From Tetradesmus obliquus (taxonomy: Eukaryota; Chlorophyta; Chlorophyceae; Sphaeropleales; Scenedesmaceae), in assembly GCA_030272155.1 (NCBI GenBank), contig CP126191.1:2068501-2132500 (forward strand): a stretch of DNA of 64,000 nucleotides, read 5' to 3'. The notes under the pieces are model-generated. The model saw nothing but the letters and a program-made list of their open reading frames with translations. It did not search any database and had not been told where the DNA came from. Of the stretch, positions 61,001 through 64,000 are shown piece after piece; position 1 is the first letter of the stretch, and every line of letters starts with the position of its first letter. The translations under genes and the position numbers were made by a program.

Positions 61001-62271
61001 CTGCTGAGTACCTGCAGTACATGCAGCAGCTGCTGCAGCTGCTGCAGACCTGCAGCCACTACGGCCAGCAGGAGGAGCTGAGGGCAGCAGCAGCAGAAGC
61101 ACTGCAGCTTAGCGGCATCCTGCGGCCCTTGGCTGCTGCTGCTGCTGCTGCTTCCAAACCAGCCAGCAGCAGCAGCAGCGGCAGCGGAGAGCTGCTGGCT
61201 GTGGCAAGGCTGTCACTGTCTGCATGGAGCGTGGCGTTGAGGCTGATGGAGGATGAGGAGGATATGGTGCGGCAGCCAGCAGCAGATGCGGCACAGCAGG
61301 TGCTGCAGGCGCTGCAGCAAATGCAGCCGGCAGCAGCACCACTCGGAGGAGAGCAGCCTCAGGCTGATGGGCTGAACGGCAGCAACAGCAGCAGCAACAG
61401 CAGCAGATGGGGTGTTGCAGCAGACCCTAGCAGCGGTACAGGGCAGTACGTGGAAGCAGTCGAGCAGAGTGCATTTGTGCTGCTGTCAGCATGCAGCAGC
61501 TGGTGGCAGGAGCTTCTGCCAGATGTGCTGCAGCTGCTGACAGGGGTTGTCTTTGAGGCTGGCACAGCAGTGCCTGAGGTGCTGCTGCAGCAGTACAGGA
61601 AGCATGAGGCTACTGCTGCTGCTGCTGCTGCTACAGCCTCGGCTGCTGATGCTGCGTCTGGGGTGCTGGCTGGTGTGCTGGTGCGCCGCCTTTTTGAAAA
61701 GGAGGCTGACAACCATCATGAGGAGCAGGTGCTGCTTGCACAGCACGCAGCAGCAGCATTGCAGCGGACGCTGCAACAGGCGCAGCTGCACACGGCAGCA
61801 GCAGCCACGCAACCCAGCCCTGCTGCCGCTGCTGCCGAGAGTTTGACTAGCAGCTGGTGCCAGGGGCTAGCTCAGTACCTGGGTGATGTGCTCAGCAAGA
61901 TGACAGCAGTAAGCAGCAGTACAGCTGGCGGCTGGGTAGGCGGTGACACCAACCATCCTGAGGTGTTTGTACCGCTGTACCGCTGCCTGCTTGGGCTGCT
62001 GGCGGCTGCACCCTGGTGGGCTGCTGCTGCTGCCAGCAGCAGCAGCAGCAGCAGCAGCGATGAGGTGCAGGCAGGTGGCTGCACAGCAGCAGCAGCAGCA
62101 GCAGTGAAGTGCAGCGTACAGTCCATGGTGGGGCAGCTGCTGCAGCTGCAGCCCACTGTGCTGCTGCTGCCTGTGCTGCGGGAGCTGCAGCGTGCGTGCA
62201 GCAGCGGTGATGGCGGCGTGGCGGCTTGCACTAGCAGACCTGGCGTGCTGTTCCTGACTCAGAGCCAGTAG
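49744..62271 (+). CDS. THADA: THADA/Trm732-like protein (DUF2428), 2757 residues
   Basis: Eleven exons: 49744-49830, 49961-52872, 53520-53593, 53957-54073, 54915-55073, 55514-55796, 55997-56714, 57096-57657, 58033-58163, 58612-58734, 59164-62271; all phases agree. THADA and yeast Trm732 are HEAT/ARM-repeat scaffolds that work with the FTSJ1/Trm7 methyltransferase in 2'-O-methylation of tRNA position 32. Family signatures in order: EPPGQLELALARRWLLLCLR, FVRWLSQTLMDSLYPGGPYE, CWTSVKEVSLLIGTL, FLWLAEQLL, RRSAGLPF (split by an intron), VHAFNCLRCVFND, VRNAAALTFTALV, and ADFFYRYPQLHVFLL. DUF2428 spans about residues 1451-1770. The protein is longer than animal THADA (about 1950), mainly through Gln, Ala and Ser runs such as a ~26-Ala run (52469-52550). 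Several introns carry duplicated exon edges. Confidence 0.92.
52469..52553 (+). repeat. Coding GCA tract in THADA
   Basis: About 27 nearly pure GCA codons give one poly-Ala run in exon 2. A second shorter run is at 52698-52740. Similar AGC and CAG runs occur through the gene. Confidence 0.9.
53067..53152 (+). repeat. 85-bp intronic repeat in THADA, copy 1 of 3
   Basis: Built on ggccaatgaggatcaacaat, with copies at 54282-54366 and 54554-54639. Copies 1 and 2 are nearly identical; copy 3 is more diverged. All three lie in introns between THADA exons 2 and 5. Confidence 0.88.
53821..53885 (+). pseudogene. Duplicate of the exon-4 acceptor and start in THADA
   Basis: Repeats the acceptor (caaccgcag) and the first ~50 bp of exon 4 (peptide RRSKSLVVWGKLL; real exon 53957). 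Spacing is 122 bp. The copy has no donor and its frame ends within 20 codons, so it must be skipped for a full protein. Confidence 0.85.
54282..54366 (+). repeat. 85-bp intronic repeat in THADA, copy 2
   Basis: Nearly the same as 53067-53152. Confidence 0.88.
54554..54639 (+). repeat. 85-bp intronic repeat in THADA, copy 3
   Basis: Diverged copy in the same intron as copy 2. Confidence 0.85.
57654..57912 (+). repeat. Two-copy repeat after the exon-8 donor of THADA
   Basis: The junction caggtggggacgctggg at the end of exon 8 recurs at about 57803, and following stretches (cctggatgctgcttgactgct; ggtggaaggtgcatgtgtg) are also shared. Spacing is about 148 bp. The copy keeps a gcag|gtgggg-like donor. 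Confidence 0.75.
58137..58445 (+). repeat. Three-copy repeat of the exon-9 end and donor in THADA
   Basis: Units start near 58143, 58246 and 58354 (spacing about 103-108 bp). Each begins with the coding end PEPWPR (gagccgtggccccgg) and a donor: GTGAGG in units 1 and 3, changed to GTCAGG in unit 2. Unit 1 is the real exon 9 end because it is in frame with the DUF2428 block. Units 2 and 3 are donor copies inside the intron. Confidence 0.87.
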
Positions 62272-64000
62272 TTTGGTCACCTAGGCTTGCAGTGCTAGGC
62301 GAGCTGCAACCCTCGGTTGATGGGGGACAGTTGATATGCAACATTGTGTGTGCAACAAGGATATACTGCACTGAGCGCAAGCTGCGTCTGACGCAGGCAG
62401 AGTCGTCTGTATGCCGGGTCTGCTGTGTGTGGCACTGGCAGTCCTGCTTTGATGGAGTGCCAGGAGCGGTGCTCTCATTTCTTGATGGCTGCTCTGTAAT
62501 CGTTGAGGCATGGGTGTCGTCACATTGTAGGAACTACACCAGCTGGAGATTGACATGCCGGCATGCATGCGGGGCGGCCCCGCACTGGTTGTTGTTCCCG
62601 TCGTGTTGTGGTTCAAGTAGCCATGGTGGCGGGGGGCCCTCCACGCGCGTGAGTACGCATAAATGTTGCGTCGTGCTTGAAACATGTGTTCAATGCAAAT
62701 CTTCACCCTGCATTGAGCCTCTGTTGGCCCTCCAGCTGGTGCAGTACCGGCAGGCAGCAGGTGCTGCACCTCAGGTACAGCAGTGCTGTACAGGCTGTAC
62801 AGTACTGTCAGGCAGCTGTGGCCTGCCACAGGTGTACAGCATGTGGAGGCACCTGTGAGGCAGTACAAAGGTTATTTTGCGGATGTGGTGCTCAACAGGG
62901 TTCGAAAACAGCTGCCCTGCCCGTAGCGGCAATGGATGGCCAGCATGAACGTGGCTGATCATTGTGTGTCATGTTGACACTGCCGAGCTACAAGGCAGCG
63001 TCAACAAAGGCATGGGGCTTGACATGACGATACAGCAGCACACTAAGAGCAGGGTTGGCGTAGGGCGAGCTGCGAGGTTACTATAAACGCCGCGTGTGCA
63101 GGCTGAGCTTCACTGTGGCAGCATATCGTTGCTGGCTGGTCGAAGGCCAGTCAACAGGCACGAAGATTAGAGTTGGATGTGCTGTTTTCATGAAGAAGGG
63201 TGAAGCGTGACGGCAACCTGGTGTTACTTGTCCCTCTTTCTCTCTCTCTCAATGCAGAAGCTCGCGCACGACCTGCCAGTGTGAACAGCTGAAAACAAGT
63301 CCCGATCACACAGATATACATTTCAAGGCTGGTAAGGGCTTTTCGGGGCCACCGGTGCAGGCATCTTCAGGTTAGAAGTCGAAGAGCCGGCACTGTGTGC
63401 GCCTGGTCATTGCAGGGGGTGCTGTGCCGACCGTGCTCAGCTGGGAATTATGACTACTTCTTAGAAGCTGTACGTTTGGCGGAAGATGATTGAATGCATA
63501 GACGGTAGACAACACCCAGCACCGCGAGTACATATGCCGACAGGTCTTCCTAGCAGACGCTGCTCTGCTGTAGTTATAGCACACCGCATTTGATTGAAGG
63601 TAACGGCGTTACTGGCCCGTTCGGCGTTGCGTACCAGGTGAGCTGCCCCGCTGTGCAGCCTGCCCCGCAGACAAAGCATAGCAGCTTAAAGCCAGCCACA
63701 ACCAGGTACAACAAGCTTGAAACATGCGAGCATACAGCATTGAACGGCTGGGGGTGACTGCGAAGCCCTGGTGACGGATGCCGAGTTGATCACCCACGAG
63801 TTCTGTGGCCTGATGGCTTAATGCCCTCCCATTCAATGTAGAATGGCTCACTCCAATTTATGTTGGCAGCTTGCCCTGCGTGGTGCTGTGGGAACGAGCC
63901 TGAAGTCGTGACCATCGTCAGCATGGCAGCCATGCAAGCAGGCAAGCCCACGTAAACTACTATTTACACTAGATTGACTGCTTTGCTTTGCAGACGCGAT
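62272..64000. other. 3' flank of THADA; no supported gene
   Basis: A TGTAA motif at 62495-62499, 224 bp after the stop, is a candidate polyadenylation signal. A pyrimidine tract plus acceptor (tctctctctc...atgcag) at 63232-63257 could belong to an untranslated exon or to the next gene. No frame here has a domain. Confidence 0.5.

Noticed and set aside
50046..62231. Long minus-strand and alternate-frame ORFs opposite THADA, rich in Ala, Leu, Cys or Gln
   Set aside because: They are shadows of triplet-repeat coding sequence; none has a domain, and the plus-strand frame matches THADA motifs throughout.
62893..62925. tRNA-like T-loop (gggttcgaaaac)
   Set aside because: No matching acceptor stem, D-arm or anticodon arm could be folded around it.

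Overview
The window looks like nuclear DNA of a green alga (Chlorophyta, probably Chlorophyceae). The genes are cut by many short GT-AG introns. Proteins are full of Gln, Ala and Ser runs written as CAG/GCA/AGC triplets. The gene families are plant or green-algal types: a CHASE receptor kinase, an ORTHRUS/VIM methyl-DNA reader, an RR-type tandem CCCH protein, a GCK-domain protein and a DUF506 protein. There are no operons, Shine-Dalgarno sites, phage genes or CRISPR arrays. All gene models were built by hand by matching splice-site phase and family motifs. The species call is inference.

Layout: 176-5458 (+) 3' part of a CHASE-transmembrane-coiled-coil-kinase gene; 5459-11081 no supported gene; 11082-12708 (-) DUF506 protein; 13209-13859 (+) 80-residue conserved-looking protein; 15647-16862 (-) GCK-domain protein; 17310-18922 (+) unrecognised 389-residue protein; 20546-21947 (-) secreted, probably GPI-anchored protein; 22664-24256 a 1.6-kb DNA transposon with 66-bp terminal inverted repeats and an 8-bp target duplication; 24372-26586 (-) PHOSPHO1/2-type HAD phosphatase; 27104-34028 (+) ORTHRUS/VIM/UHRF-like RING-SRA-RING protein with an added CUE-like domain; 34794-37374 (+) coiled-coil protein; 41294-43876 and probably further upstream (-) tandem CCCH zinc-finger protein; 47964-49415 (-) plastid-type glyoxalase/VOC protein; 49744-62271 (+) THADA (DUF2428) tRNA-methylation scaffold; 62272-64000 no supported gene.

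Three gene pairs are divergent with short shared promoter intervals: GCK/unknown 389-aa, phosphatase/ORTHRUS and glyoxalase/THADA. No pathway links the genes. Two act on nucleic acid modification (SRA reader, THADA).

The most unusual signal is spread over at least six genes: short tandem duplications (units about 95-150 bp) that copy one exon edge with its splice site. The extreme case is eight copies of a ~125-bp unit at 31661-32590 in the ORTHRUS-like gene. Each copy repeats the exon start that carries the last two zinc ligands of the second RING, and seven copies carry an AG acceptor. Only the last copy opens into the full C-terminal exon. Similar junction copies lie in the kinase, glyoxalase and THADA genes and at the 3' end of the 389-aa gene. 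They could be neutral scars of CTG-rich slippage, or a source of decoy splice sites that tunes productive mRNA.
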